Below, piece after piece: positions 25,028 through 34,622 of a stretch of 58,086 nucleotides of DNA. The notes below the pieces were generated by a model, which was given only the letters and a program-made list of their open reading frames with translations, was not told the origin of the DNA and searched no databases. Position numbers and translations under genes: made by a program. Location: assembly GCA_964387355.1 (NCBI GenBank), contig CAYLWJ010000015.1, forward strand, positions 1 to 58,086, written 5' to 3'. The DNA is from Calidifonticultor sp964387355 (GTDB taxonomy: Bacteria; Actinomycetota; Humimicrobiia; Humimicrobiales; Humimicrobiaceae). Every line of letters begins with the position of its first letter. The stretch's first letter is position 1.

Positions 25028-27160
25028 ATGTCTTCAAATCTCTTGGTTCTGCGTATTATACCGTTTATAGGCTCTGCAGTTTCACTAATACTGGCTATAG
25101 TTTTTGCTTCCTTAATTAGAAAGAAAAGCAGGGGTACTGACAGAATGAAGGAAATTTCAGATGCGATTTTTATTGGAAGCAGAGCTTATCTAAATCAGCA
25201 GGCAAAGATAATGGCAATTTTTTTTATTGTTCTTCTAGTATTATTTGGTGTAATGGTTTATTTTGGGTACTTAGAATGGCCTTCTCTTCCAGCATTTGCA
25301 ACTGGAATGGGCTTTAGTTTATTAATTGGCTATATTGGAATGTGGATTTCAACTACATCTAACTCTAGGGTAACCTATGCTGCTAAGGAAAAAGGGCTTG
25401 GAGAAGCAATGAATATAGCTTTTACAGCTGCAGCTTCTTCTGGGCTTTTACTTGGAACAGTTGCTCTTTTTGATACAGGGTTTTGGTTTAACATTTTATA
25501 CTGGTATTATGGTAGAATAATGGCTGACCCTATAGAAAGCATGCAGAGCGTTGTAAATATCCTTATTACATTTACTATTGGGGCAAGCTTTGCAGCATTT
25601 TTTATGAGAACAGGTGGTGGAATTTATACAAAAGCTGCAGACATGGGTGCTGATTATGTTGGAAAAGTAGAATCAGGTCTTGCTGAAGATGACTATAGAA
25701 ACCCTGCGACAATTGCTGATAATGTTGGTGATAATGTTGGTGATGTTGGGGGAATGAAAGCAGATTCATTAGAATCTTGGGTAGGCGCAATTATTGCAGC
25801 AGAATTTTTGGGGTTTTTAGCTTTTAAAGGCACTCAGTTAATGCTTAACAGCGTAATTCTTCCCATGATAATTTCAGCGGGGGGTGCGCTTGCTTCAATA
25901 ATTGCAATTTTTATCATAAAAATTATTGTTAGTAGATATAAAGAAAATGCAACAGTATCCAAACTTACTGCAACAACACTTGCTGGGCTTTTAATTACAG
26001 TAGTAGGAATAATTGCATTGTCTTTTGTTTCAGTAAGATTTGTTTTAGGAACAGCAAACAATAAATTATTTTTAGCATGTTTGGGCGGTGTGCTTGCTGG
26101 TTTTTTAATTGGATTATTTACTCTTTTATATACAGACTCAAGATATAGACCTACTAGAAATATTTCAGAAAGTGCAAAATCCGGACCAGCAACAGTTGTA
26201 GTAAATGGCCTAGCTTATGGTATGGAAAGCGCTCTGCTTCCAGCCTTAACTGTAATTGGAGTAATGCTTTTTAGCTTTTTTATTACTGGCGGTACCAGCG
26301 ATTTTAAAATGGGATTATACGGTGTTTCACTTGCGGCAGTTGCAATGCTATCTGTTACTCCTTTTGCAATTACAATAGATGTGTATGGACCTATTGCTGA
26401 TAACAGTGGTGGCATTGCTTCTATGACAGAACAGCCCCCTATTGTTAGAAAAACAACTGATAAACTTGATGCAGTAGGCAATACTACTGCAGCAATAGGT
26501 AAAGGTATATTAATTGGAAGTGCTGCAATTACAGCTCTCGCACTAGGACAAGCTTATTTTTCTAAAATAGAGCTTTTAAATGTTAGAGTTATTATTGATA
26601 TTATGAGAGATCCTAAAATTCTTGCTGGACTTTTTACTGGAGTAATGCTTCCATTCTTATTTACCTCATTATTAATTGGAGCTGTAGGAAGAGCTGCTGA
26701 TAAGGTTGTAATTGAGGCTAGAAAACAAATTAAAGATATTATGACTGGAAAATCTAAAGGTGATCCTAAGGCATTCATTACTATTGTAACAAGGGCAGCT
26801 CAAAGAGGAATTATAGCACCTGGAATTATGATTTTCGTAATACCTGTAGTTGTAGGAATTTTACTTGGCCCTGGCGGTGTTGTAGCATTAATTGTTGGAA
26901 CGCTTCTTTCAGGTTTTGCTCAGGCAATATTTATGGCAAATGCTGGTGGAGCAATGGATAATGCAAAGAAGAAAATCGAAGAGGAAGGGAGAAGCGGAAC
27001 GGCTGAACATGCTGCATCAGTTGTTGGAGATACTGTGGGTGACCCATTAAAGGATACTGCAGGACCATCTATGAATATTTTAATTAAGCTCATAAGTGTT
27101 GTATCAATTGAAACTGCAGTATTAATTGCCGATCTTTATGGAAAGCTATGGCACTTTTAA
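25028..27160 (+). CDS. hppA: Membrane-bound ion-pumping pyrophosphatase, K+-dependent type
   Basis: HppA hydrolyses pyrophosphate and pumps H+ and/or Na+ across the membrane. The 710-residue protein is multi-pass (about 16 segments) with the family catalytic loops DNVGDNVGDVGGMKADSLES (ending near Glu249), DVYGPIADNSGGIA and DPLKDTAGPSMNILIKL. In the GNTT block, Ala488 and Gly491 occupy the positions that are Ala and Gly in K+-dependent enzymes and Lys and Thr in K+-independent ones, so K+ dependence is predicted. Ion specificity (Na+ or H+) cannot be fixed by eye. The variant GGMKADSLESW, in place of the more usual AGMxADLFESY, is unusual. Ribosome site GGGGAGG is strong. The V-ATPase operon begins 106 bp downstream on the same strand. 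Confidence 0.95.
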   Translation: MSSNLLVLRIIPFIGSAVSLILAIVFASLIRKKSRGTDRMKEISDAIFIGSRAYLNQQAKIMAIFFIVLLVLFGVMVYFGYLEWPSLPAFATGMGFSLLIGYIGMWISTTSNSRVTYAAKEKGLGEAMNIAFTAAASSGLLLGTVALFDTGFWFNILYWYYGRIMADPIESMQSVVNILITFTIGASFAAFFMRTGGGIYTKAADMGADYVGKVESGLAEDDYRNPATIADNVGDNVGDVGGMKADSLESWVGAIIAAEFLGFLAFKGTQLMLNSVILPMIISAGGALASIIAIFIIKIIVSRYKENATVSKLTATTLAGLLITVVGIIALSFVSVRFVLGTANNKLFLACLGGVLAGFLIGLFTLLYTDSRYRPTRNISESAKSGPATVVVNGLAYGMESALLPALTVIGVMLFSFFITGGTSDFKMGLYGVSLAAVAMLSVTPFAITIDVYGPIADNSGGIASMTEQPPIVRKTTDKLDAVGNTTAAIGKGILIGSAAITALALGQAYFSKIELLNVRVIIDIMRDPKILAGLFTGVMLPFLFTSLLIGAVGRAADKVVIEARKQIKDIMTGKSKGDPKAFITIVTRAAQRGIIAPGIMIFVIPVVVGILLGPGGVVALIVGTLLSGFAQAIFMANAGGAMDNAKKKIEEEGRSGTAEHAASVVGDTVGDPLKDTAGPSMNILIKLISVVSIETAVLIADLYGKLWHF

Positions 27161-27266
27161 AATAAGGTTAGAAGATATTTTAAAGTTTTATTAAAAAAAT
27201 ACCGATTAGCTTTATAAGTTATTAAAAATTGTAAAAAATAATACTAGTTACTAAAAATTATAAAAA

Positions 27267-27578
27267 ATGATTGTAAATATTATTGAAAAAATTAAAGAAT
27301 CTGAAAAATTAGCAAAAGAAATAGTACAAAAAGCAAGAAAAAAGCATACAGATATAATTGAAGATGCATACATTGAAGCTCAAAAAATATTAAAAACTGC
27401 TGGCAAAGAAACAGATGAAATTTTGTTGTTATCTGAGAAGAAAGCAAAACAAGATGTTTTGCTTGAAATTGAAAAAATAAATAATGAGAAAGAAGAAAAA
27501 ATCAAGAAAATTAATCTTGATTTTTTAACTAAGAGGCAGCAAGCAATTGAGATGGTTATAAATATTTTACTAACCTAA
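27267..27578 (+). CDS. ntpF: V-type ATPase peripheral stalk subunit (G/H type)
   Basis: This 103-residue protein is almost entirely a charged coiled coil (Lys, Glu, Ala, Ile rich), as expected for the G/H subunit that pairs with subunit E to form the peripheral stalk. Identification rests mainly on position: it is the first gene of a cluster that follows the E. hirae ntp order F-I-K-E-C-G-A-B-D. The start ATG at 27267 lacks a clear ribosome site. It is 23 bp upstream of the subunit I gene. Confidence 0.75.
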   Translation: MIVNIIEKIKESEKLAKEIVQKARKKHTDIIEDAYIEAQKILKTAGKETDEILLLSEKKAKQDVLLEIEKINNEKEEKIKKINLDFLTKRQQAIEMVINILLT

Positions 27579-27601
27579 CAAAACTATTTTATTTAAAATA
27601 A

Positions 27602-29602
27602 ATGGCTGTTGCACAAGTAATAAAATTATTAGTTGCTACTCATAAATCTGAAGAATTAAAAGTTATAAAAACTTTACAAAAGAAAGCTTTAGCTGAAGTA
27701 AAACCTTATATTCCGCCTGAGCAATCTTTAGCTGAATCTGAGTCAGCACTAGAAGTATTAAAAATTATAGAGCAGGTAAAAAAGACTTTAGAAATAATAG
27801 AAAATTTTAAAAGTAAAGATATTAAGAAAATTGCATCTAAAGCGGGAAAGTTAGTTGTACAAAGACATGAATATGAAAGTATTGCTTCAAGAGACGACTT
27901 GCAGACTGTTGTTGAAGATATAATAAAATATGAGCAAGAAATACGAGTTGTTGAATCAGAAATTTTTAATTTAAAATCAAGAATTAATTATTTACAAAGC
28001 TGGCAAGTTTATAAAGGAAAAATTTCGGATCTTAAAAATACTGAGTATGCTACTGTTAAATTAGGATTAATTAAAGCCAGAGCACAAGATTTTTTAAAAA
28101 TAGTTGCTAATTTTGAAAAAAAAGGTATTTCTTATGAAATTTTAAGCTCAAACAAGGAAATAAAATACCTTATTATTGCTTATCATAATAATGATAAAGA
28201 GGAAGCAGAAAATTATTTAAAAGAGGTCTCTTTTGAACAAGCTGATCTTTTTAGTTATCCCGAAGATACAATTCATGGAAATATTTTAATTTTAAATAAG
28301 TCTCTTGAATATCATTTAAAAAGGAAGACAAATCTTGAAAGGATTATTAAAGAAACTGGTCAAAAGTATGAAAGAGATTTAATAATATATTTGGATTTTT
28401 TAGAAAACAACTTTGAGGTTGAAAAAATTATTGGGCTTAGTCTCTCAACTGATTATGCATCATTTTACACTCTTTGGATAAAAGAATCTGAAAAGGATAA
28501 ATTATTTTCTGAACTGCAAAGGTTTAAAAACACAAAAGCTTATATAGTAAAACCCGAAAAAGATGAAGAAATTCCAATTGTGCTTGAAAATAAGCCAATT
28601 TTTAAGCCTTTTGAGATTATTATTAATCTGTATGGTGTGCCAAAGTATTTTGAAATAGACCCAACGCCTTATGTTTCACTGTTTTTTTTAATATTTTTTG
28701 GGCTTTGTCTTACGGATGCTGGTTATGGTTTAATTTTTATTTTACTTTCTGCTTTTATTTATTTTAAGTTAAAAGATATGAAAAAATTTGCGCTTCTTAT
28801 TTTGTTACTTGGAATATTTACTGTAATTGCTGGAGCACTTTTTAACGGTTGGTTTGGCGATTTGCCATTTTATTTAAAAATTGATAGATTTTTTTCACCC
28901 CTTGCCCTACTTGGTGACCCAATGAAATCTGATGCTGGTGCAATGAATTTTTTTAGGCTAGCTTTGCTTTTAGGTGTCATTCAAGTTGTATTTGGGCTAT
29001 TTGTTAGATTTTTTGATAGTATTATTAGGAAAAACTACCAAAAGGCATTCTTGGATACATTGCCTTGGATTATAATAGTTATATCATTAGTTATGATGCT
29101 TTTATCCACAACAGCTGCTGTAAATATGCAAATAGTAGATGCACCGTTATTTCCTTTGTGGATTTCAAAAATTTTAATTTGGCTTCTTATTCCTTCAGCC
29201 CTTACTATAATTTTATTTTCTGCGCGTGCAGAAAAAAGCTGGGGGTTTAGAATTTTTATGGGTTTTTTAAATTTGACAATAGTTAGCGGTATAACTTCAT
29301 ATTTAGGTGATTTTTTATCATATATTCGTTTAATGGCATTAGGATTGGTTACTGCTGGAATTGGAGTTGCTATAAACAAAATTGCGTTTCAATTTGGGTC
29401 ATTTCCAGTAATAGGAGTTATAATTATAATTGTGGGTTTAATTTTTGGTCATATTTTTAATATAGGAATAAATACGCTTGGTGGTTTTGTTCATACACTT
29501 AGACTTCAATATGTTGAGTTTTTTTCTAAGTTTTATGAAGGTGGCGGCAAAGCTTTTGAAGCCTTTAAAGAAGAACATAAATATGTAACAATAATTGATT
29601 GA
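27602..29602 (+). CDS. ntpI: V-type ATPase subunit I (a-subunit)
   Basis: Subunit I is the membrane stator carrying the ion half-channels. The 666-residue protein has a long cytosolic helical N-terminal half (1 to about 350) and about seven membrane segments after PYVSLFFLIFFGLCLTDAGYG. The family block LGDFLSYIRLMALGL is present, with Arg576 in the position of the essential arginine that faces the rotor ring. The N terminus MAVAQVIKLLVATHKS fits the family. Length is normal for bacterial V-type I subunits. It works with NtpK, encoded next. Confidence 0.93.
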   Translation: MAVAQVIKLLVATHKSEELKVIKTLQKKALAEVKPYIPPEQSLAESESALEVLKIIEQVKKTLEIIENFKSKDIKKIASKAGKLVVQRHEYESIASRDDLQTVVEDIIKYEQEIRVVESEIFNLKSRINYLQSWQVYKGKISDLKNTEYATVKLGLIKARAQDFLKIVANFEKKGISYEILSSNKEIKYLIIAYHNNDKEEAENYLKEVSFEQADLFSYPEDTIHGNILILNKSLEYHLKRKTNLERIIKETGQKYERDLIIYLDFLENNFEVEKIIGLSLSTDYASFYTLWIKESEKDKLFSELQRFKNTKAYIVKPEKDEEIPIVLENKPIFKPFEIIINLYGVPKYFEIDPTPYVSLFFLIFFGLCLTDAGYGLIFILLSAFIYFKLKDMKKFALLILLLGIFTVIAGALFNGWFGDLPFYLKIDRFFSPLALLGDPMKSDAGAMNFFRLALLLGVIQVVFGLFVRFFDSIIRKNYQKAFLDTLPWIIIVISLVMMLLSTTAAVNMQIVDAPLFPLWISKILIWLLIPSALTIILFSARAEKSWGFRIFMGFLNLTIVSGITSYLGDFLSYIRLMALGLVTAGIGVAINKIAFQFGSFPVIGVIIIIVGLIFGHIFNIGINTLGGFVHTLRLQYVEFFSKFYEGGGKAFEAFKEEHKYVTIID

Positions 29603-29684
29603 TTTTTATATTTATTTTTATATTTATTTATTTTTAACTAAAAATTTTTAACTAAAAATTATTTATTTTAAGGTAGGAGGAAGC

Positions 29685-30149
29685 ATGTCAGAACAGGCAT
29701 TGGGTGTAGCATTAACAATATTTGGAGCTGCATTTGCTGCTGCTATGGCAGGTATAGGTTCTGTTTTTGGAATTAGTTATCCTGCAAGAGCTGCTGGTGG
29801 AGTTTTATCTGAAGATCCAAGCAAATTTGGTAGTTTATTTTTGTTGGTTGTTTTGCCTGGAACACAGGGATTTTATGGATTTGTTGTTGCTTTTTTAATA
29901 ATTGGAAAAATTGCTCAGGTTACTACAATGTGGCAAGGCTTGCAGTTTTTATTTGCTAGTTTTCCAATCGCATTTGCTGGTTTAATTTCAGCAATTTACC
30001 AAGGCAAAGTAGCAGCAGCTGGTGTTAATCTGGTTGCAAAAAGAGCAAAAGAAGCAATAAAAGGTGTAATACTTGCTGCAATGGTTGAAACATATGCAGT
30101 TTTAGGTCTTCTAATCTCTTTCTTTTTGATAAATGCAGTAAAGTTATAA
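29685..30149 (+). CDS. ntpK: V-type ATPase subunit K (rotor ring), Na+-binding type
   Basis: The 154-residue protein is a duplicated hairpin of four membrane segments, as in the NtpK ring of the E. hirae Na+-ATPase. Every side-chain ligand of Na+ in that structure has a counterpart here: Leu57, Thr60 and Gln61 in LPGTQGFYGF, Gln106 in YQGKVAAAG, and the carboxylate Glu135 in AAMVETYAVLG. The first hairpin lacks its own carboxylate, as in NtpK. I therefore predict Na+ rather than H+ as the coupling ion. A strong ribosome site (GGTAGGAGG) precedes the ATG, which suits a ring subunit needed in about ten copies. Confidence 0.95.
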   Translation: MSEQALGVALTIFGAAFAAAMAGIGSVFGISYPARAAGGVLSEDPSKFGSLFLLVVLPGTQGFYGFVVAFLIIGKIAQVTTMWQGLQFLFASFPIAFAGLISAIYQGKVAAAGVNLVAKRAKEAIKGVILAAMVETYAVLGLLISFFLINAVKL

Positions 30150-30274
30150 AATGTTTTTAAAAAAGATACTATAAAAAATATAAAAAATGTAAAAAATATA
30201 AAAAGCTTTTAAACTATTAAAAACAAATAAATTTTTAGAAAATTTTTTAAAGAAGTTTAAGGTAATTATTAAAT

Positions 30275-31003
30275 ATGGAAAGTCTTAGAAAGAAAATAAG
30301 ATATTGTTTAGAAATGGAAAATGACATAGGTAGCACTGCACTAGGTTCAGGCGGTTCAGATAAAAAAAATGGTTTAAATGAAAATTTAAGCCAAAATTTT
30401 AAAGAAAAAACTGAGCTTGACAATGTTTCAAAAAAAATATTAGAGGATGCAGATACTCTTAAGAAACAAATACTAGATGATGCATATAAAAAAAGAGAAG
30501 AGATTTTAAATTCAGCACTAGTTAAAAAAGCTGAAATAATTAAAAAGGCTCAGGAAGATGCTAAAGAAATATATAAAAAAGTTTATGAGCTTGAGATGTC
30601 TAATGCAAGGTTTAAAGCAAACCAAGAAATACTTTTAAACAAAATTAAATTAATAGATGGCTTAATTTATGATGCTTTAGAAGTTTTAAAAACAAAATAT
30701 TCTGAAAGATTTCTTGAATTTATAAAAAATTTAATTTGCTCTTTAGAACTTGAAGAATTTGAGTATCAGATCGGCAAACAAGAAAAATTAATAACTGATG
30801 ATTTTATTTTAAATATTCAAAACCAATCTGGCAAAAAATTCAAAATTAAAAAATCGTCAAGCGACGCTGATTTTGATGATGGAATAAAAATTATTCAAGG
30901 TAAAAAAGAGTATCATATTTCAGCTCAAACTTTAATTAGAGAAAAGATAGAGGAAATAAAGATAAAATTGGCAGAATTTTTATTTAAGGATAGTAAAATA
31001 TAA
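30275..31003 (+). CDS. ntpE: V-type ATPase subunit E
   Basis: Subunit E forms the peripheral stalk with the G/H subunit and caps the A3B3 head. The 242-residue protein has a long N-terminal coiled coil (about 45-125, Lys/Glu/Ala rich) and a mixed C-terminal domain (about 135-242), the usual arrangement. It is slightly longer than typical (about 190-210) because of an extra 40-residue Gly/Ser/Asn-rich stretch near the N terminus; a shorter start, such as the ATG 13 codons downstream, is possible. Assignment relies on layout and on its place between ntpK and ntpC. Confidence 0.85.
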   Translation: MESLRKKIRYCLEMENDIGSTALGSGGSDKKNGLNENLSQNFKEKTELDNVSKKILEDADTLKKQILDDAYKKREEILNSALVKKAEIIKKAQEDAKEIYKKVYELEMSNARFKANQEILLNKIKLIDGLIYDALEVLKTKYSERFLEFIKNLICSLELEEFEYQIGKQEKLITDDFILNIQNQSGKKFKIKKSSSDADFDDGIKIIQGKKEYHISAQTLIREKIEEIKIKLAEFLFKDSKI

Positions 31004-31038
31004 AAGACAATTTTTAATAAAAGAATACTTTTAAGCAT

Positions 31039-32226
31039 ATGCAAACAAAATTAAGTGATGCTGAAAATTTAAGTACTGAAAATTTAAGTAATTTGCAAGA
31101 ACTAGTCAGTATAGACTATAAAATGGAAGATGAAATTGCTGATGACAGTTTCTATCTATTTTCATGTGCTCAGCTTACTTCTCGTGAGGCAGAGTTTTTA
31201 GATAGGGGAAAGTTTGAGCGAATGGCATCAGCTAAAACATTAGAAGAATTAAAAAAAATACTGGGTGAAACTTATTATTCAAATTTTTTTAACTTAATTG
31301 ATAAAGAAAATAATTTAAATAATTTAATTTTTAAATTTAACCAGGATACAACAAAATATTTATTAGAAAACTTAAAAGAAGAGCATTTAGCCACGATTGA
31401 ACTTCTAATGCTTGAGGAGTTTGTTCATAATTACAAGATAATTTTAAAATCATTAATTTTAAATAAAAATTTTAGTAATCTATTTATTTTATTAACTTAT
31501 ACTTATGATACATTATTGAAGGAAGTGACAAATGAAAATATAAGCTTACAGCAAGTTGACCAAACAACTAAATTTATTCTAAATAAAATTTTGTCACTAT
31601 ATAATGATTTTATTAATTATTCTAAAAATACCAATTCTAAGCAAAGTGGCTTATCTAGTAAATCAACAAGTACTGAATCTTTTACTTTAAATCTTAAAGC
31701 TATAGAGATTAATTTTGAAAAATTCTACATTGAGGATCTTTTTAATAGAATTCTTAAAATTAAAAGCAAATTTCTTATTGATTATTTAAGGCATTTTATT
31801 GATATTTTTAATATTAAAAATTTAATTAGAATAAAGTATCTTAATTTAAAAATAGAATTTGATGATTTTTTAATTAATAATGGGTTTTTGCCTTACAGCT
31901 TTTTTAAAAAATTTAAAGACACATCCAAAGAAAAAATCGAAGATTTAGTGGTGGAACTTTCAAATACCTGCTATTTTCGAATAGTTGAACATGGAATAAG
32001 AAATCTTAATGCGCGAAATTCTTTTTTCTCTTTTGAAAAAAATGAATATATTTTTTATTTAAAATTTCTTAAAAACACTCAATATACTGTAGCTAATTTA
32101 GAAAAGATTTTTAGTTTTTTTATGCGGAAAAAGATTGAGCTTAAAATTTTAAATATGGTATACCTTGGAATTTTATATAAAATTGATAAGGGAAAACTCT
32201 TACATAAAATAGAGATTATCGAATAA
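31039..32226 (+). CDS. ntpC: V-type ATPase subunit C (AC39/d type)
   Basis: This subunit is the funnel that joins the central stalk to the membrane ring. The 395-residue helical protein has family features such as DYLRHFIDIFNIKNLIRIKYL near 250 and FLINNGFLPYSFFKKF near 280, and ends with a basic helix. It is longer than the roughly 330-350 residues of known relatives because of an acidic N-terminal extension and an Asn/Ser/Thr-rich loop at about 195-220. It lies between ntpE and ntpG in the expected order. Confidence 0.88.
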   Translation: MQTKLSDAENLSTENLSNLQELVSIDYKMEDEIADDSFYLFSCAQLTSREAEFLDRGKFERMASAKTLEELKKILGETYYSNFFNLIDKENNLNNLIFKFNQDTTKYLLENLKEEHLATIELLMLEEFVHNYKIILKSLILNKNFSNLFILLTYTYDTLLKEVTNENISLQQVDQTTKFILNKILSLYNDFINYSKNTNSKQSGLSSKSTSTESFTLNLKAIEINFEKFYIEDLFNRILKIKSKFLIDYLRHFIDIFNIKNLIRIKYLNLKIEFDDFLINNGFLPYSFFKKFKDTSKEKIEDLVVELSNTCYFRIVEHGIRNLNARNSFFSFEKNEYIFYLKFLKNTQYTVANLEKIFSFFMRKKIELKILNMVYLGILYKIDKGKLLHKIEIIE

Positions 32227-32307
32227 ATGACAAATAATCAAATAATAAGTGATAAATAATAAATAAATAATGAATAAAGTAGGAATCTAAAAAAGAGGTG
32301 AAAGTTT

Positions 32308-32622
32308 TTGACTAGAACAAAGATAGCAGCTGTTGGAGAAAAAGACATTATACTTATTTTTAAAGGTATAGGAGCTGATATATTTCCAGTAGTTAATATT
32401 TCTGAAGTTTCATCTCTTATAAAAAAGTTAATTAAAGAAGGATATAAAATAATTTTTATTACTGAAACTATTGCAGAAAAAGTAGACAGTATAATAAAAC
32501 AATACCTTTATTCAGTTTTTCCATCAATAGTTATAATACCTGGTTTAGGTGAAAAAAGCAGCTATGCTGTAAACATATTAAAAAATGCAATTGTAAAAGC
32601 TGTTGGTTCTGATGTATTTTAA
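32308..32622 (+). CDS. ntpG: V-type ATPase subunit F (ntpG product)
   Basis: The 104-residue Rossmann-like protein is part of the central rotor stalk with subunit D. Recognisable parts are IAAVGEKDIILIFKGIGADIFPV at the start and PSIVIIPGLGEKSSYAV near 75, matching the family core. It starts at TTG 32308, preceded by AGAGGTG. Its place between subunits C and A agrees with the ntp order. Confidence 0.9.
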   Translation: MTRTKIAAVGEKDIILIFKGIGADIFPVVNISEVSSLIKKLIKEGYKIIFITETIAEKVDSIIKQYLYSVFPSIVIIPGLGEKSSYAVNILKNAIVKAVGSDVF

Positions 32623-32683
32623 ATTATTCTGGCATGTTTTAAATTAATAATTATGAAATTATTTTACAGAAGGTGATTTTTAA

Positions 32684-34525
32684 ATGAATATGAATAGACT
32701 TGTTAAAACTGAAAAAGACATTATAAACAATTATGCCAATGTTGGAAGAATAGTAAAAGTTGCGGGACCCCTTGTTGTTGCTGAAAATATGACTGGCTCA
32801 AAAATGTATGATGTTGTATATGTTTCTGAACATAAAATTATGGGTGAGATTATTGAAATATCAAGAGACTTAGCATCAATACAAGTATATGAAGAAACAG
32901 GTGGAATTGGCGTAGGTGAGCCAGTTTATCAAACAGGGATGCCTTTAGTAGTTGAACTTGGTCCAGGATTAATGGAATCTATATTTGATGGCATACAAAG
33001 ACCCCTAAATCTTATTTATAAGAGTGCAGGTAATTTTATTACGCGGGGTATACAAGTTCCTGCTATCTCCAGAGATAAAAAGTGGTATTTTCACCCAATT
33101 TTAAAAAAAGGAGAGGTGGTTTCGTCTGGGGATAAAATAGGTTATGTTGATGAAACACCATTACTTAAACATTACATTATGATTCCTGAAGGAATTGCAG
33201 GTGAAATTGTTGAAATTTATGAAGGTGAGTTTACTGTTTTAGAAACAATTGCAAAAATAAAAACAAAAGAAGGTATAACAAAAGAAGGTGTTATAGATAT
33301 TACAATGCTAAATAAATGGCCTGTTAGAAAACAAAGGCCATATTGTGAAAAATTAAACCCGAACAGCCCATTATTCACCGGGCAAAGAGTAATTGATTTA
33401 TTTTTTCCTATTGCTAAAGGTGGAACTGCTTGTGTTCCTGGTCCCTTTGGCTCTGGAAAAACAGTAATACAACATCAGCTTGCAAAATGGGTAGATGCTG
33501 ATGTAATAGTTTATATAGGATGTGGTGAGCGTGGAAATGAAATGACTGATGTTTTAATGGAGTTTCCAGAACTTAAAGACCCAAAAAGTGGCAGACCTTT
33601 AATGGAACGAACAGTCCTTATTGCTAACACTTCTAACATGCCGGTTGCTGCTAGGGAAGCTTCAGTTTATACAGGTGTTACTATTGCGGAGTATTTTAGA
33701 GATATGGGCTATTCAGTTGCTTTAATGGCAGATTCTACTTCGAGATGGGCTGAAGCAATGAGAGAAATATCGGGTAGGCTTGAGGAGATGCCTGGTGATG
33801 AAGGATACCCAGCATATTTAGGCGCAAGGCTTGCATCTTTTTATGAGAGAGCTGGAATTGTCAAATGTTTAACAAGCAAAGAAGAAAGAATCGGTTCACT
33901 AACAATTATTGGAGCAGTTTCTCCTCCTGGTGGAGATTTATCTGACCCAGTTGTTCAGGCAACTTTAAGAGTTGTAAAAGTATTTTGGTCTCTTGAAGCA
34001 AATTTAGCTTACGCTAGACATTTTCCTGCAATTTCTTGGTTAAACTCATATTCATTGTATAATGATACAATTAAGGATTATGTTGAAAGCAAAGTACACA
34101 AGGATTATTTCCAAATACAAGCTGAAGCAATGAGTCTGCTTGAAAAAGAGTCTGAATTGGAAGAGATAGTAAGATTGGTTGGAATTGATGCTTTGTCAGG
34201 TCCTGACAGGTTGATATTGCTTGCAGCAAAGATGATTAGAGAAGATTTTTTGCACCAGAATGCTTTCCATGAAGTGGATACTTTTACTCCTATAGAAAAG
34301 CAGTATAAAATGTTGAAAATTATAATTTATTTTTATCAAAAGGCTAATGATTATTTAAATGCAGGTGTTGATATAGAAAGTATTGAAAAAATGGCTGTTA
34401 GAGAAAAAATAGCAAGAGCTAAGTATATTGAAAATGAAAATCTTTATATGCTGGACAGTATCTTTTCAGAAATTGATAAAGAATTTCAATTGTTAAGAGA
34501 GATATCCGAAAAGCAGCTAGTATGA
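32684..34525 (+). CDS. ntpA: V-type ATPase catalytic subunit A
   Basis: Subunit A binds and hydrolyses ATP in the A3B3 head. The 613-residue protein contains the V-type non-homologous region (about 115-190) and Walker A GPFGSGKT at 253-260, followed by the GERGNEMTDVL block with the catalytic Glu of the GER motif. The ADSTSRWAEAMREISGRLEEMPGDEGYPAYL region is typical and complete. Length is normal (about 590-615). Translation starts at ATG 32684 or at the ATG two codons downstream, behind AAGGTGA. Together with NtpB it should run a Na+-coupled rotary enzyme, either pumping ions with ATP or making ATP from an ion gradient. Confidence 0.97.
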   Translation: MNMNRLVKTEKDIINNYANVGRIVKVAGPLVVAENMTGSKMYDVVYVSEHKIMGEIIEISRDLASIQVYEETGGIGVGEPVYQTGMPLVVELGPGLMESIFDGIQRPLNLIYKSAGNFITRGIQVPAISRDKKWYFHPILKKGEVVSSGDKIGYVDETPLLKHYIMIPEGIAGEIVEIYEGEFTVLETIAKIKTKEGITKEGVIDITMLNKWPVRKQRPYCEKLNPNSPLFTGQRVIDLFFPIAKGGTACVPGPFGSGKTVIQHQLAKWVDADVIVYIGCGERGNEMTDVLMEFPELKDPKSGRPLMERTVLIANTSNMPVAAREASVYTGVTIAEYFRDMGYSVALMADSTSRWAEAMREISGRLEEMPGDEGYPAYLGARLASFYERAGIVKCLTSKEERIGSLTIIGAVSPPGGDLSDPVVQATLRVVKVFWSLEANLAYARHFPAISWLNSYSLYNDTIKDYVESKVHKDYFQIQAEAMSLLEKESELEEIVRLVGIDALSGPDRLILLAAKMIREDFLHQNAFHEVDTFTPIEKQYKMLKIIIYFYQKANDYLNAGVDIESIEKMAVREKIARAKYIENENLYMLDSIFSEIDKEFQLLREISEKQLV

Positions 34526-34622
34526 CTTTAATTCTAATATAACTTTAATATGACTTTAATTTAATATAATTTAAATATAATTTATATAAAATTTCTTTAA
34601 TACAAATTTTGGGGGCTGACAA

